Shown: positions 44,418 through 53,552 of the stretch, one piece after another | Layout of the letters: every line of letters starts with the position of its first letter | How positions within the stretch are numbered: position 1 is the stretch's first letter | DNA from: Francisella uliginis | Lineage (GTDB): Bacteria; Pseudomonadota; Gammaproteobacteria; Francisellales; Francisellaceae | Direction of reading: 5' to 3' | Assembly (NCBI RefSeq): GCF_001895265.1 | Contig: NZ_CP016796.1 | Location: 62,001-126,000 of the forward strand | DNA length: 64,000 nucleotides | Notes under the pieces: model-generated | Told to the model about the DNA's origin: nothing | Database searches by the model: none | Seen by the model: the letters and a program-made list of their open reading frames with translations, nothing else | Translations under genes and position numbers: made by a program

Positions 44418-45629
44418 TTATAGTCCTTTGATGGTGTGTTTCATTTTATCTTTTTTCGTCATTAAATAGCTTTTATTATGTGAATTAACAAAAGCCTCAC
44501 AAGCTACTGGCTCTGCATGTATTCCAACAGTTTCCAAAGCATTAATTTTTTTAGGGTTATTAGAGATAAGTCTACAACTATCTATCTGGTTATATTTTAG
44601 TACTTGTATAGCTAGATCATATTTTCTAGCATCGATAGGAAGACCTAAAGCAACATTTGCCTCAATAGTATCCATATTTTCATGCATTTGTAGATTATAT
44701 GCTTTTAACTTGTTTGTTAGACCAATACCTCGACCTTCTTGATCTAAATATATTAGATATCCACCTTCTTCATTTATCATTTGCATAGCTTTTTTAAGTT
44801 GTGCTTGGCAGTCGCAACGCAATGATCCAAAAAGATCTCCAGTTATACATGATGAGTGCATTCTTACAAGAGGTTTGTCACCTTTATAAGGTTTAGATAA
44901 TACAACAACTTCTTCATTGCTGAATTTGTCTTTATATACAGTCATTTCAAGCTCACCAACTTGATCAAAAGGAATTATAGAACTGGCTGACTTTTCAATA
45001 AGGATTTCAGTAGCTAAACGATATTGATATAGCTCGGCAATTGTTAGTAGTGGTAGTTTATGTTTTTTAGCGAACTCTTCAAGTTGTTGAGCTTTCATCA
45101 TAGAGCCATCTTTGTTCATAAGCTCACATAAAACACCAGCACTATTAAAACCACTAAGCTTCATAAGATCGACTGTTGCCTCGGTATGGCCGTTACGACC
45201 TAATACACCTTTATCATTTGCAATAAGAGGGAAAATATGGCCAGGGCGAGCAAGTTCATCAGCTTTAGCATCTGGTTTTGATGCAACTTGAATAGTATGT
45301 GCTCTATCTTTGGCAGATACCCCTGTTGTAACACCTTCTTTAGCCTCAATTGTTATTGTGAAAGGTGTTGAGAATGTACTATTATTTTTATCAGCAGCAA
45401 CCATAGGCGATAGGTTTAGTTGGCTGGCTTGCTTTGAATCCATAGATAAACATACAATACCACTTGTATGCTCTAACATGAAAGCGATATTTTCCTCAGT
45501 GGCTTTTTGACCAGGTAGTATCATGTCTCCTTCATTCTCGCGATCGTAGTCATCAAGCACAACCACAGGAGTACCTTGTTTAAGAGCGTTTATAGCATTT
45601 TCAACATTGTGTTTTATTTGTTTAAACAT
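44418..45629 (-). CDS. ribBA: Bifunctional DHBP synthase / GTP cyclohydrolase II
   Basis: The 403-residue fusion carries both first-step enzymes of riboflavin synthesis. The N-terminal RibB domain shows DDYDRENEGDM and GHTEATVDLMKLSG. The C-terminal RibA domain shows VRMHSSCITGDLFGSLRCDC (zinc cysteines) and DQEGRGIGL. RibA-type residues look intact. An ATG at 45629 is chosen: it follows an AGGA site, overlaps the ribE stop by 8 bp, and gives the usual MFKQI-type start. A 57-bp longer frame exists but lies wholly inside ribE. Confidence 0.94.
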   Translation of the reverse strand: MFKQIKHNVENAINALKQGTPVVVLDDYDRENEGDMILPGQKATEENIAFMLEHTSGIVCLSMDSKQASQLNLSPMVAADKNNSTFSTPFTITIEAKEGVTTGVSAKDRAHTIQVASKPDAKADELARPGHIFPLIANDKGVLGRNGHTEATVDLMKLSGFNSAGVLCELMNKDGSMMKAQQLEEFAKKHKLPLLTIAELYQYRLATEILIEKSASSIIPFDQVGELEMTVYKDKFSNEEVVVLSKPYKGDKPLVRMHSSCITGDLFGSLRCDCQAQLKKAMQMINEEGGYLIYLDQEGRGIGLTNKLKAYNLQMHENMDTIEANVALGLPIDARKYDLAIQVLKYNQIDSCRLISNNPKKINALETVGIHAEPVACEAFVNSHNKSYLMTKKDKMKHTIKGL

Positions 45630-46224
45630 TTTCTTTGAATCCTTGTATATATTTATAAATATATTTTCCTGTTGCATCTGCCTCAAGATTTATTATAGAA
45701 CCTTGGATGTAATTTTTTGCAATAGTTGCATCAATAGTATGAGGTATAAGTGTTACTGTGAAAGATTTATCTAAAACTTCAACTATTGTTATACTCATAC
45801 CATCAATAGTTACAAAACCCTTATTTACTAAATATTTAATAAAATCTCTTGAAGCGGATATTTCAATCAACCAAGCACCACCAACATCAGAGATGCTTTT
45901 AATTATACCTTTTTCATCAACATGGCCTTGAACCATATGGCCGCCGACAGTATCTCCATAGCAAAGAGCAAGCTCAGTATTTACACAGCTACCTAGCTCA
46001 AGTTGGTTTAAATTGGTTTTATCAAGAGTTTCTGGGACAGCATCAAAACTAGCTATATCATTATCTTTTAGTTGCGTAACAGTTAAGCAAACGCCATTTA
46101 TTGCTACGCTATCACCTATTTTGCATTTTTGACTATTACTAAAAGCGATTTCAAAATACTTAACATTTTTGTGTGTAGATATTTTTCTTACTTCTCCGAG
46201 CTGTTGAACAATACCACTAAACAT
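45622..46224 (-). CDS. ribE: Riboflavin synthase, alpha subunit
   Basis: This 200-residue enzyme converts two lumazines to riboflavin. Its two homologous barrels both appear: MFSGIVQQLGEV and the GDSVAINGVCLTV block in the first, then GGHMVQGHVDEKG and GFVTIDGMSITIVEV in the second. It overlaps ribD upstream and ribBA downstream by 8 bp each, so the operon is translationally coupled throughout. Confidence 0.96.
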   Translation of the reverse strand: MFSGIVQQLGEVRKISTHKNVKYFEIAFSNSQKCKIGDSVAINGVCLTVTQLKDNDIASFDAVPETLDKTNLNQLELGSCVNTELALCYGDTVGGHMVQGHVDEKGIIKSISDVGGAWLIEISASRDFIKYLVNKGFVTIDGMSITIVEVLDKSFTVTLIPHTIDATIAKNYIQGSIINLEADATGKYIYKYIQGFKENV

Positions 46225-47287
46225 TTTTATTTTCCTTAAAACTAGAGTTTATAAGAATGTCATCACCTAGCCTTGACACTTTATTAAAACATAAACTTTC
46301 TTTGGGGTTATGATCGGCTATCATTACTGGGCTTAGGTAAGTATCAAATTCATTTATAAGCTTTTGATTAATAAAGTTTTCAAGAGTTCTCTTACCACCT
46401 TCTATAAGAAGGCTTGTTAGACCCATATTCCCCATTTTTTCTAATAAGCTTTCCAAACAAACTTGATTATTTCCAGAGGATAGTTCCCAATACTCGACTC
46501 CTAGATGATTAAGCTGAGTTTTTGCTTTATCAGAAATCTCGCTACAAACAAAAATAGTCTTAGCAATGTTTTGATCTAGAACTTTCCAGTTATTATCAAC
46601 TTCACTAATTTTGCTAAATAGAATAAATCTTGTAGGATTTTTAAGTTTATTAATGCTTATACGCACATTTAGGCTTGGATTATCTTCAATAAGCGTTTGT
46701 TTGCCAACTAGGATAGCATCACAAATATTACGTAATTGATGAGTATTTATAAAAGCCTCATCAGAGCTGATCTTCTTAGAATCACCCGCATTAACAGCTA
46801 TTTTGCCATCTAATGACATTGCCCATTTAGCATATACAAATGGTGTTTTGTTTTTCTGGTAGTGAAAGAATATTTTATTTAGTTGTTGTGCTTTTTTTTC
46901 TAAAAGTCCTACATTAACTTCTATGCCAGCATTTTTAAGTTTTTTGACACCATTACCTGCTACCTTAGGGTTAGGATCAAGAGTTGCAACAATAACTCTT
47001 TTAACACCTGCTTTAATTAGTGCGTCTGTACATGGAGCCGTTCTACCTTGATGACAGCATGGTTCAAGAGTTACATATACTGTAGAGTCTTTTGCTTGGC
47101 TACCTGCTTTGTTTAAAGCGTATATCTCGGCATGAGATTTACCTGCTATAGAATGCCAGCCTTCAGAAATAATAGCGCCATTTTTTACTATAATACAACC
47201 AACCATTGGGTTTGGGGAAACTGTTAGTCTACCCCTATTTGCCAAAATTAAAGCCTGTTGCATATAATATCTGTCAATATTTTTCAT
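46217..47287 (-). CDS. ribD: Bifunctional riboflavin deaminase/reductase RibD
   Basis: This 356-residue protein has an N-terminal deaminase with the zinc motif HAEIYAL and PCCHQGRTAPC, and a C-terminal DHFR-like reductase with YAKWAMSLDGKIA and LLIEGGKRTLENF. It catalyses steps two and three of the pathway. It is the first gene of the operon; a 110-nt segment separates it from the FMN aptamer and includes a terminator hairpin. Its ribosome binding site is weak (GATGGGCAAATG). Confidence 0.96.
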   Translation of the reverse strand: MKNIDRYYMQQALILANRGRLTVSPNPMVGCIIVKNGAIISEGWHSIAGKSHAEIYALNKAGSQAKDSTVYVTLEPCCHQGRTAPCTDALIKAGVKRVIVATLDPNPKVAGNGVKKLKNAGIEVNVGLLEKKAQQLNKIFFHYQKNKTPFVYAKWAMSLDGKIAVNAGDSKKISSDEAFINTHQLRNICDAILVGKQTLIEDNPSLNVRISINKLKNPTRFILFSKISEVDNNWKVLDQNIAKTIFVCSEISDKAKTQLNHLGVEYWELSSGNNQVCLESLLEKMGNMGLTSLLIEGGKRTLENFINQKLINEFDTYLSPVMIADHNPKESLCFNKVSRLGDDILINSSFKENKNV

Positions 47288-47342
47288 TTGCCCATCTAAT
47301 TTTTAGTTGCATTTAGGGCAGGGGAAAGGAAAACGCGACATA

Positions 47343-47368
47343 ACACAAAAACCAATAGCTATATTGGT
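47343..47368 (-). terminator. Regulatory terminator of the FMN riboswitch
   Basis: On the minus strand ACCAATA (47368-47362) and TATTGGT (47357-47351) form a 7-bp hairpin with a four-base loop, followed by TTTTGTGTT. It lies about 30 nt downstream of the aptamer. Its 5' arm (TACCAAT) is complementary to ATTGGTA at 47400-47394, which overlaps the 3' strand of the aptamer's P1 stem, giving an anti-terminator. Confidence 0.65.
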
Positions 47369-47397
47369 ATAAGCATTAAATTACTCTGAGTTTTACC

Positions 47398-47539
47398 AAT
47401 CTTCTTCCATCCAGACTATACTGTCGGCTTTGGATTCTCACCAAATCTGCTTGACCTTTCTAAGTTACCTTAGAAAGCGCTCGCGGGCTTCTGTAGAACA
47501 GTTACCGCCGGTAGGGAATTTCACCCTGCCCTGAAGATT
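47398..47539 (-). ncRNA. FMN riboswitch (RFN element) controlling ribD-ribE-ribBA-ribH-def
   Basis: Read on the minus strand, the segment contains all the RFN landmarks in order: CTTCAGGGCAGGGTGAAATT, ACCGGCGGTAA, AGCCCGCGAGC, GATTTGGTGAGAATCC, AAAGCCGACAGT and AGTCTGGATGGAAGAAG. P1 is AATCTTC (47539-47533) with GAAGATT (47404-47398). FMN binding is known to stabilise P1. Here that would free the terminator arm and stop transcription of the riboflavin genes. Confidence 0.95.
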
Positions 47540-47548
47540 ATGAAATAC

Positions 47549-47577
47549 AGTATATCACTATAGATCTTGAATATGAA
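47549..47577 (-). promoter_or_regulatory. Riboflavin operon promoter
   Basis: TTCATA (47577-47572), 17 bp, TATACT (47554-47549) on the minus strand. Transcription would start near 47542, at the 5' edge of the FMN aptamer. The -35 matches four of six consensus bases. A second -10-like TATAAT lies about 25 bp further upstream. Confidence 0.5.
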
Positions 47578-47671
47578 TTATACTCTTGTTTTTTTACTTA
47601 ATTAAAGGATATGTTAAATTTCGACAAGCTTATAGCTATAAGGACAATATAAGTTGTTGATGGTATTGTTT

Positions 47672-49375
47672 TTAGCCATCACCATACATCTGTTTAAGAT
47701 TATGATTATAGAAATCAAGTGTCTCACCATAATCATATTTATCTGCTATAACTTCAATGTAAACACCTTTGGTATGTTTGCCAGCATTTTTCAAAGCATT
47801 AGCTAGCTCAATTTCTGTGCTAACTTTGATAGACATCCAGTCTTTACATCCAAATGCTTTGGGTAATAGGGTGTAGTTTAATTGAGCTATATCATCATAA
47901 TTAGGGTCTGGATCAAGCTCTAGAGCTCTTTCAACAGTATAACCATTATTATTAATACAGATAATTATAGGATTTATATCATATCTTCCCATAACTCCTA
48001 ATTCATTAAGAGTTAGTTGGTGCGAACCTTCACCAGTCAGTAATATGGTTCTTGAGCTTGGTTTTGCTAAAGCAATTCCTAAGGTTGCAGGTGTTGCCCA
48101 GCCAATTGATCCCCATAATGTTTGATTATAGTATTTTGTACCTTGTGGTAAAGGGTGTTTGACAAAGTTTAATGATGAAGATCCTGTTTCAACAACAATA
48201 TTATCCGAGTCTTTTAGAAAATCGCTTAATTGTGCATATAGATTTTCTAGAGTAACTGGTTTTTTTTCTAAAGAATATTGTTTTACTTTAGGTTTTGAAT
48301 GTTTTGGCTGATAATTTATGTTTTCTGGCATTTCTAGTAGCTTATCTATCAAATCGGATAGATAGACATCTTTGAAATAATTTTCATGTGATTCGACGAA
48401 ACTAGGAGCTAAGTTTATCACTTTATCTAAATCAAGTTTGTTTGTGAAAGCCGAGGTGTTAAAGTCTGACCATAGTGCATCACCTATGTTTAAGACTATG
48501 TCAGCGACCTCAACTATTTTAGAAGTACCTTTATCAGACAGGCTGCCTGCATAAAAGCCTACATAGTTAGGGTGATTTTCTGATATTACACTTTTATCAT
48601 GAGGCATTATTGCAAAAGGGATGTTTAATTTCTCAATTAAACTAATAGCTTTGTCAGTTACATTAAATCGATCAAGTTTAATAGATGGGATAGCGACGAC
48701 TTTTTTTGTACCGCTAAGCTTATCATGTAAAAACTTATAAGCTTTTTCAAGCTGTAAAGAGTCGCTTTGTATATTAGAACAATCAAAGTCATCTGGTGTG
48801 TTATCTGTAACTTTTCTTTTACCATCATCTAGCGATATACAGATATAGGCAGGTTTGCGTTGTTTAAAAGCCTCTGCGATAACTCTATTCATTTCTCTAC
48901 GCGCGTTATCTGGGGTTATTTTCGCTGAAACACAGGCAGAGGTGGCAGAGATATTTGAAAAAGTATTAAACTGACCATCACCTAATGTATGATGTACTTG
49001 CCTTCTTTTAGCAACAGCAATATCGTTAGGGGTGCCAACTATATGAAATACAGCCAAATTTTCAGCTTTTGATCCCATTATTCCATTTAGGGCGCTAAGT
49101 TCTCCAACGGCATATGTTGTAGATATTATAGCAGCACCTTTAGCTCGAGCATAACCATCTGCTGCGTAGCTAGCGTTTAACTCATTAGCATTGATGATAT
49201 TTGTTAATTTTGGATTATTAATAAGGGCTCTATCAATTGAGAATGAAAAATCTCCAGGGACACAGAATGAATTTGTAATTCCTAAATCTACAAGCCTAGC
49301 AATAACATACTCAGCAACGTTAGATGCTTGTTTTACAGTGTTAAAAACCTTTTTGCCGGTTATATATTCGTTCAT
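47672..49375 (-). CDS. Thiamine-diphosphate 2-keto acid decarboxylase (pyruvate/indolepyruvate decarboxylase type)
   Basis: This 567-residue protein of the PDC/IPDC group has the catalytic Glu in INANELNASYAADGYARAKG, the HH pair of non-oxidative decarboxylases in RRQVHHTLGDG, and the ThDP motif GEGSHQLTLNELGVMGRYD followed by NNNGYTVERALELDP. These features separate it from acetolactate synthases. It converts a 2-keto acid to an aldehyde. Substrate range (pyruvate, indolepyruvate, phenylpyruvate) is not clear from sequence. The gene stands alone. Confidence 0.88.
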   Translation of the reverse strand: MNEYITGKKVFNTVKQASNVAEYVIARLVDLGITNSFCVPGDFSFSIDRALINNPKLTNIINANELNASYAADGYARAKGAAIISTTYAVGELSALNGIMGSKAENLAVFHIVGTPNDIAVAKRRQVHHTLGDGQFNTFSNISATSACVSAKITPDNARREMNRVIAEAFKQRKPAYICISLDDGKRKVTDNTPDDFDCSNIQSDSLQLEKAYKFLHDKLSGTKKVVAIPSIKLDRFNVTDKAISLIEKLNIPFAIMPHDKSVISENHPNYVGFYAGSLSDKGTSKIVEVADIVLNIGDALWSDFNTSAFTNKLDLDKVINLAPSFVESHENYFKDVYLSDLIDKLLEMPENINYQPKHSKPKVKQYSLEKKPVTLENLYAQLSDFLKDSDNIVVETGSSSLNFVKHPLPQGTKYYNQTLWGSIGWATPATLGIALAKPSSRTILLTGEGSHQLTLNELGVMGRYDINPIIICINNNGYTVERALELDPDPNYDDIAQLNYTLLPKAFGCKDWMSIKVSTEIELANALKNAGKHTKGVYIEVIADKYDYGETLDFYNHNLKQMYGDG

Positions 49376-49488
49376 AGAATATCTCTTATATGAAATATCT
49401 CATAATAAATTCAAATATACATATGATTAGAAGCATCTACAAGAGTTAACAAGTGAAGAGTTGTATAGAGATAGGAAAGGTTTGGAAA

Positions 49489-49845
49489 TTATTCTTGAGG
49501 CTTACTAAATGCGTATTTTTCGACTATTTCACCATTGATTAAATGCTTTTGGATAATTTCTTCTAAGACATCTGGAGTGCATGAGTGATACCAGACATTA
49601 TCAGGGTGAACGACTGCAATAGGACCATTTTGACAGATTCTTAGGCAGTATGTTTTTGATCTGTAAATATGACCTTTTTGTGATAAATTTAACTCTTGAA
49701 GCCTTTTTTTTAGATATTCCCATGATTTTAACGAAACATCTCCTGCACAGCATTTTTGTCTTTCTTGATCACAACATAAAAAAATGTGTCTCTGAATATT
49801 TTTTAAGCCTAAATTATTAGATTTTGTTTCTAAAGTCATTGGCAT
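49489..49845 (-). CDS. Thioredoxin-like [2Fe-2S] ferredoxin
   Basis: This 118-residue protein has the C-x8-12-C...C-x3-C spacing of the thioredoxin-fold [2Fe-2S] ferredoxins: [14 protein letters not shown] and [17 protein letters not shown], followed by the conserved [15 protein letters not shown]. It is a cytoplasmic electron carrier. It is monocistronic, divergent from sppA. Confidence 0.88.
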   Translation of the reverse strand: MPMTLETKSNNLGLKNIQRHIFLCCDQERQKCCAGDVSLKSWEYLKKRLQELNLSQKGHIYRSKTYCLRICQNGPIAVVHPDNVWYHSCTPDVLEEIIQKHLINGEIVEKYAFSKPQE

Positions 49846-49931
49846 TTTATTATCTCCGAATTTAGCTAATGTTTTTTTATTAAAATGCGTTTAAAATTTA
49901 TTTTGTAAATATTAACAAATATGGAGCTGAA

Positions 49932-50858
49932 ATGGAAAATAACATTTCTAATGAGACTTTAGAGAAACTAGCAAAAGTACATATTAAGGATGTACAAAGT
50001 AAAAGACGTTGGAAACTTTTTGTTAGAACTATAGTGGTTTTGTTTATATTAATCATGATAGTTCCAGGGTTATTTGGATCCTCATCTAAAGAACTTTCTC
50101 CTCATATAGCTTTAGTTAAAGTTCAAGGTGTAATAGCTGAAGATTCTGAGGCAAATGCAGATAGGATTATTAAGAGTTTAGATGATGCTTATGCAAGTAA
50201 ATTTACAAAAGCTGTAATTGTTGAAGTAGATAGTCCAGGAGGATCTCCAGTACAGTCAGATGAAATATATTCTCATATGAGATATCTTCAAGAAAAACAT
50301 CCTAAGATACCTATGTATGCTGTATGTACAGATGTTTGTGCAAGTGGTGGGTATTATGTAGCAGTTGGGGCTAAAGAAGTTTATGTAAATAAGATGACAA
50401 TTACAGGATCTATAGGCGTTGTAGGTAGTGGGTTTGGCTTTACGGGTCTTATGGACAAATTAGGTATTCAAAGAAGAACTTACACATCGGGAAATAACAA
50501 GGATTTCTTAGATCCTTTTTCACCAGAAAAGCCTAGTCAAACAAAACAGTTTAAAAAACTCCTTGATGAGACACATAAAGTTTTTATAAATGCAGTTGAA
50601 GAATCTAGAGGTGATAGATTAAAAGATAAATCTATGGCAACAACTTTTTCAGGAGCTCCTTTTAGTGGTATAGAAGCTAAAAAGATAGGGCTTATAGATG
50701 GGTTTGCATCTGTTAACCAACTTAAAAGAGAGAAATTAGAAAATTTAGAGGTTGTTGATTATACTCAGCCATTAGATTTTTTAACAGCAGTATCAAATAA
50801 GTTAGGCAATAGTGTTTACTACAAAGCTTTGTCAGAGAGTAGCTTTAGCTTTAAATAA
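49932..50858 (+). CDS. sppA: Signal peptide peptidase SppA (S49 family, 36-kDa type)
   Basis: This 308-residue inner-membrane protease has one N-terminal anchor (about residues 27-48) and a single S49 domain. EVDSPGGSPVQSDEI forms the oxyanion region, Ser138 in VCASGGYYVAVGA is the nucleophile, and Lys190 in TSGNNKDFLDPFSPEKP is the general base. It degrades leftover signal peptides. It precedes skp, which has its own promoter. Confidence 0.93.
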   Translation: MENNISNETLEKLAKVHIKDVQSKRRWKLFVRTIVVLFILIMIVPGLFGSSSKELSPHIALVKVQGVIAEDSEANADRIIKSLDDAYASKFTKAVIVEVDSPGGSPVQSDEIYSHMRYLQEKHPKIPMYAVCTDVCASGGYYVAVGAKEVYVNKMTITGSIGVVGSGFGFTGLMDKLGIQRRTYTSGNNKDFLDPFSPEKPSQTKQFKKLLDETHKVFINAVEESRGDRLKDKSMATTFSGAPFSGIEAKKIGLIDGFASVNQLKREKLENLEVVDYTQPLDFLTAVSNKLGNSVYYKALSESSFSFK

Positions 50859-50861
50859 ATG

Positions 50862-50890
50862 TTGAAACATCTAAAAACCATGACTATAAT
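50862..50890 (+). promoter_or_regulatory. skp promoter
   Basis: TTGAAA (50862-50867), a 17-bp spacer and perfect TATAAT (50885-50890) lie between sppA and skp, about 45 bp before the skp ATG. This is a strong sigma70 match. Confidence 0.65.
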
Positions 50891-50935
50891 CGATATTAAA
50901 AGAAGTTTTCAAACTAACAAAGGTAAGGAAAAACT

Positions 50936-51475
50936 ATGAAAAAGACAGTTTTAGGAGCAATGATTGCTGGTGGTTTAATGGTTTCTGCTTCAACAGCTAT
51001 GGCTGGTGGCGTATGTTTCGCAAATGTTCAAGATATTTTCGAGACTTCTCCACTTGGTAAAGCAAAAGTTACAGCAGATCAACAAAAGCTAAAACCTCAA
51101 ATGGATAAGCTTAAGAAAACAATCACTACTTTACAACAAAAAGTAAACTCTTACACTGAAGAGAAAGATGATGTTGCTTCTGATGATGCTAAAGGTGATA
51201 AGTCTCAAGCAGAAGCTGCAGATAAAACAGAAGATCAAGATAAGCAGCAAGCACAAGCAGATCTTGAAAAAGCTATGCAGCAGTACCAAAACTTAATGAA
51301 TGAGGTTCAAAAAATGGCTTCTGATGATGCAGATGCATTCAAAGATGCTTTAACAAAAGCTTCAGGAGATGTTGCTAAGGATAAAGGTTGTGATGCTGTA
51401 CTACCTGCTGAAATGAGCTTATATAACGTAGATGGTATCGATGTTACTAAGCAAATCGTTGCTAAAATGCAGTAA
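50936..51475 (+). CDS. OmpH/Skp-family periplasmic chaperone
   Basis: This 179-residue secreted protein has a signal peptide ending ASTAMAG and then the Skp-type GVCFANVQDIFETSPLGK. The middle is coiled coil (residues about 45-150) and the C-terminus returns to a short beta part (CDAVLPAEMSLYNVDGIDVTKQI). The coiled-coil arms carry an extra acidic Lys/Asp/Glu/Gln-rich segment (EEKDDVASDDAKGDKSQ) not seen in E. coli Skp. It would hold unfolded outer-membrane proteins. In many bacteria skp lies between bamA and lpxD, but not here. Confidence 0.85.
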   Translation: MKKTVLGAMIAGGLMVSASTAMAGGVCFANVQDIFETSPLGKAKVTADQQKLKPQMDKLKKTITTLQQKVNSYTEEKDDVASDDAKGDKSQAEAADKTEDQDKQQAQADLEKAMQQYQNLMNEVQKMASDDADAFKDALTKASGDVAKDKGCDAVLPAEMSLYNVDGIDVTKQIVAKMQ

Positions 51476-51604
51476 TCTATAATAATATTTTTTATCTTTC
51501 TTAAAATCCTTCTATTTATTAAATTAAATGCTTCTTTTTTTTAGATCTAAAGCTATGTATAATCTTAATCTATATTTAGAAATAATTATAAAAGACAATT
51601 ACGT

Positions 51605-52027
51605 ATGGAAAATTTAGGCTATTTTGTTTCACAAAACTTAGTGTTTTGTTTATCTTTTATCTTGTTGTTAGCGATATATATAGTTTTTGAGCTAACTCAA
51701 ACTAAGAAATCTCAGTATACATTATCTGTTGCAGATGCAGTAATGACTGTAAATAAAGGTAAAGGTGTATATTTGGATCTAAGAGACCAGGAAGCTTTTG
51801 CTAAAGCTCATATTATCGGCGCACAAAATATCCAGCTAGATGAAATTTCACAGAAGCATAAAAAAATGGCTAAGTATAAGTCAAAGCCAGTTGTAGTTTA
51901 TGGGGATAATGCTACAAAGGCGATGCAAGAGCTACGTAAAGAAGGTTTTGAGCAGGTATTTGTACTTAAAGGTGGCTTAAGTGCATGGATGCAAGCTAGC
52001 TACCCAGTTAAATCATTAGCGAAATAA
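51605..52027 (+). CDS. Membrane-anchored rhodanese-like protein lacking the catalytic Cys
   Basis: This 140-residue protein has an N-terminal transmembrane helix (about residues 10-30) and a rhodanese domain with VYLDLRDQEAFAKAHIIGAQNI and GFEQVFVLKGGLSAW. The active-site loop reads KPVVVYGDNATKAMQEL, so Gly stands where the persulfide Cys should be. Thiosulfate sulfurtransferase activity is therefore unlikely and a binding or scaffold role is inferred. The position directly ahead of secB matches yibN in enterobacteria. Confidence 0.88.
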   Translation: MENLGYFVSQNLVFCLSFILLLAIYIVFELTQTKKSQYTLSVADAVMTVNKGKGVYLDLRDQEAFAKAHIIGAQNIQLDEISQKHKKMAKYKSKPVVVYGDNATKAMQELRKEGFEQVFVLKGGLSAWMQASYPVKSLAK

Positions 52028-52048
52028 AAACTATTAAGGATCATTAAA

Positions 52049-52495
52049 ATGGATCAACAACAACCACAATTTCAAATTCAAAAAGTTTATGTAAAAGATC
52101 TTTCTTTTTCTATACCTAATTCTGATAAAATCTGGGCTACAGCGTGGAGACCTGAGTTACATACTGACTTAAAAGTAGATGCTGTAAATCTTCCAGAAGA
52201 AAACACTTACGAAAGTGTTTTAACTCTTGAAATAAAAGTAGAAAATGATGGAATGACTGCTTTTGAGATAGAAGTAAAACAAGCAGGTATTTTTACAGTA
52301 TCTCATATGCAAGAAGAGCAAATTGAGCATGCTAAAAAAGCATTTTGTCCAAATATACTTTATCACTATGCGCGTGAAGCAGTTTCTGATTTAGTATTAA
52401 GTGGAGGGTTCCCTCAGTTATGCTTATCTGCAGTGAATTTTGATGCTATGTATCAAGACTCATTGCAAGAATCTACAGATGGTAAACAGCATTAA
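52049..52495 (+). CDS. secB: Protein-export chaperone SecB
   Basis: This 148-residue cytoplasmic chaperone keeps precursors unfolded for SecA. Family blocks: [49 protein letters not shown], and [32 protein letters not shown]. It begins 21 bp after the rhodanese gene and ends 22 bp before recA, so the four genes from the rhodanese to recX probably share transcripts. Confidence 0.96.
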   Translation: MDQQQPQFQIQKVYVKDLSFSIPNSDKIWATAWRPELHTDLKVDAVNLPEENTYESVLTLEIKVENDGMTAFEIEVKQAGIFTVSHMQEEQIEHAKKAFCPNILYHYAREAVSDLVLSGGFPQLCLSAVNFDAMYQDSLQESTDGKQH

Positions 52496-52517
52496 TATAA
52501 ATTAGGGATTAGTAATT

Positions 52518-53552
52518 ATGAGTAAAGAAAAAGCTCTAGAGTCAGCCCTTGCCCAAATTGAAAAACAGTTTGGTAAAGGTTCTGTTATGAAGCTTGGAGA
52601 TCAGCAAGCGGCTCATGATATAGAAGTTGTACCATCAGGTGTTATAGCTCTAGATGTGGCACTAGGAATTGGTGGATATCCCAAGGGTCGTGTAATCGAA
52701 ATATATGGTCATGAGTCTTCAGGTAAGACAACTCTTACTTTATTAGCTATTGCTCAGTGTCAAAAGCAAGGTGGCACAGCAGCATTCGTTGATGCAGAGC
52801 ATGCATTAGATCCTAAATACGCTAAACTTTTAGGTGTTGATGTTGAGAATTTAATTGTTTCTCAGCCAGATACTGGTGAACAAGCTTTGGAAATAGCTGA
52901 TATGCTTGTACGCTCCGGAGGAGTTGATATAGTGGTCGTTGACTCAGTAGCAGCTTTGACGCCAAAAGCTGAGATTGAAGGTGATATGGGTGACTCTCAT
53001 ATGGGTCTACAAGCAAGATTAATGTCACAAGCTTTGAGAAAGTTAACAGCTAACATTAAGCGATCAAATACTTTGGTTATGTTTATTAACCAAATTCGTA
53101 TGAAGATAGGTGTTATGTTCGGTAACCCTGAAACTACCACTGGTGGAAATGCTCTTAAATTCTATTCATCTGTGCGTTTAGAAGTTAGAAAAGGTGGTGC
53201 TATTAAAGATGGTACTGATATCAACGGTAATGAGATCAAAGTTAAGATTGTCAAAAATAAAGTAGCTCCACCATTTAAACAAGCAGAGTTTGAGCTTATC
53301 TATGGTGAGGGTATCTCGCTAGAAGCTGAACTGGTAGATTTAGGAGCAAAACATAATATCATAGAAAAATCAGGTGCTTGGTATAGCTATAAAGGTAAGA
53401 AAATTGGCCAAGGGAAAGAGAAGGCTAAAGATTATCTAAAAGAGAATACTCAAGAACGTGATGAGATTGAAAGAGCAATACTTGAGCTTCTATTACCTCA
53501 TAAATATGCACCACAAGATTCTGAATTAGCTACTCAAGATGAGCTTATCTAA
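52518..53552 (+). CDS. recA: Recombinase RecA
   Basis: This 344-residue recombinase is nearly standard: [13 protein letters not shown], Walker [29 protein letters not shown], Walker [12 protein letters not shown], and the L2-region [20 protein letters not shown]. The C-terminal tail is short and modestly acidic. Immediately upstream there is only the 22-bp gap to secB and no LexA-type operator, so a classic SOS promoter is not visible here. recX overlaps its end by 14 bp. Confidence 0.98.
   Translation: MSKEKALESALAQIEKQFGKGSVMKLGDQQAAHDIEVVPSGVIALDVALGIGGYPKGRVIEIYGHESSGKTTLTLLAIAQCQKQGGTAAFVDAEHALDPKYAKLLGVDVENLIVSQPDTGEQALEIADMLVRSGGVDIVVVDSVAALTPKAEIEGDMGDSHMGLQARLMSQALRKLTANIKRSNTLVMFINQIRMKIGVMFGNPETTTGGNALKFYSSVRLEVRKGGAIKDGTDINGNEIKVKIVKNKVAPPFKQAEFELIYGEGISLEAELVDLGAKHNIIEKSGAWYSYKGKKIGQGKEKAKDYLKENTQERDEIERAILELLLPHKYAPQDSELATQDELI

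Noticed and set aside
45630-45686. N-terminal extension of ribBA by 19 codons
   Set aside because: The extension lies entirely within the ribE coding region and matches nothing in the family; the internal ATG has a Shine-Dalgarno site and family-like start.
52496-52517. LexA/SOS operator upstream of recA
   Set aside because: The gap is only 22 bp and no palindromic CTG-N10-CAG-type site is present there or just upstream.
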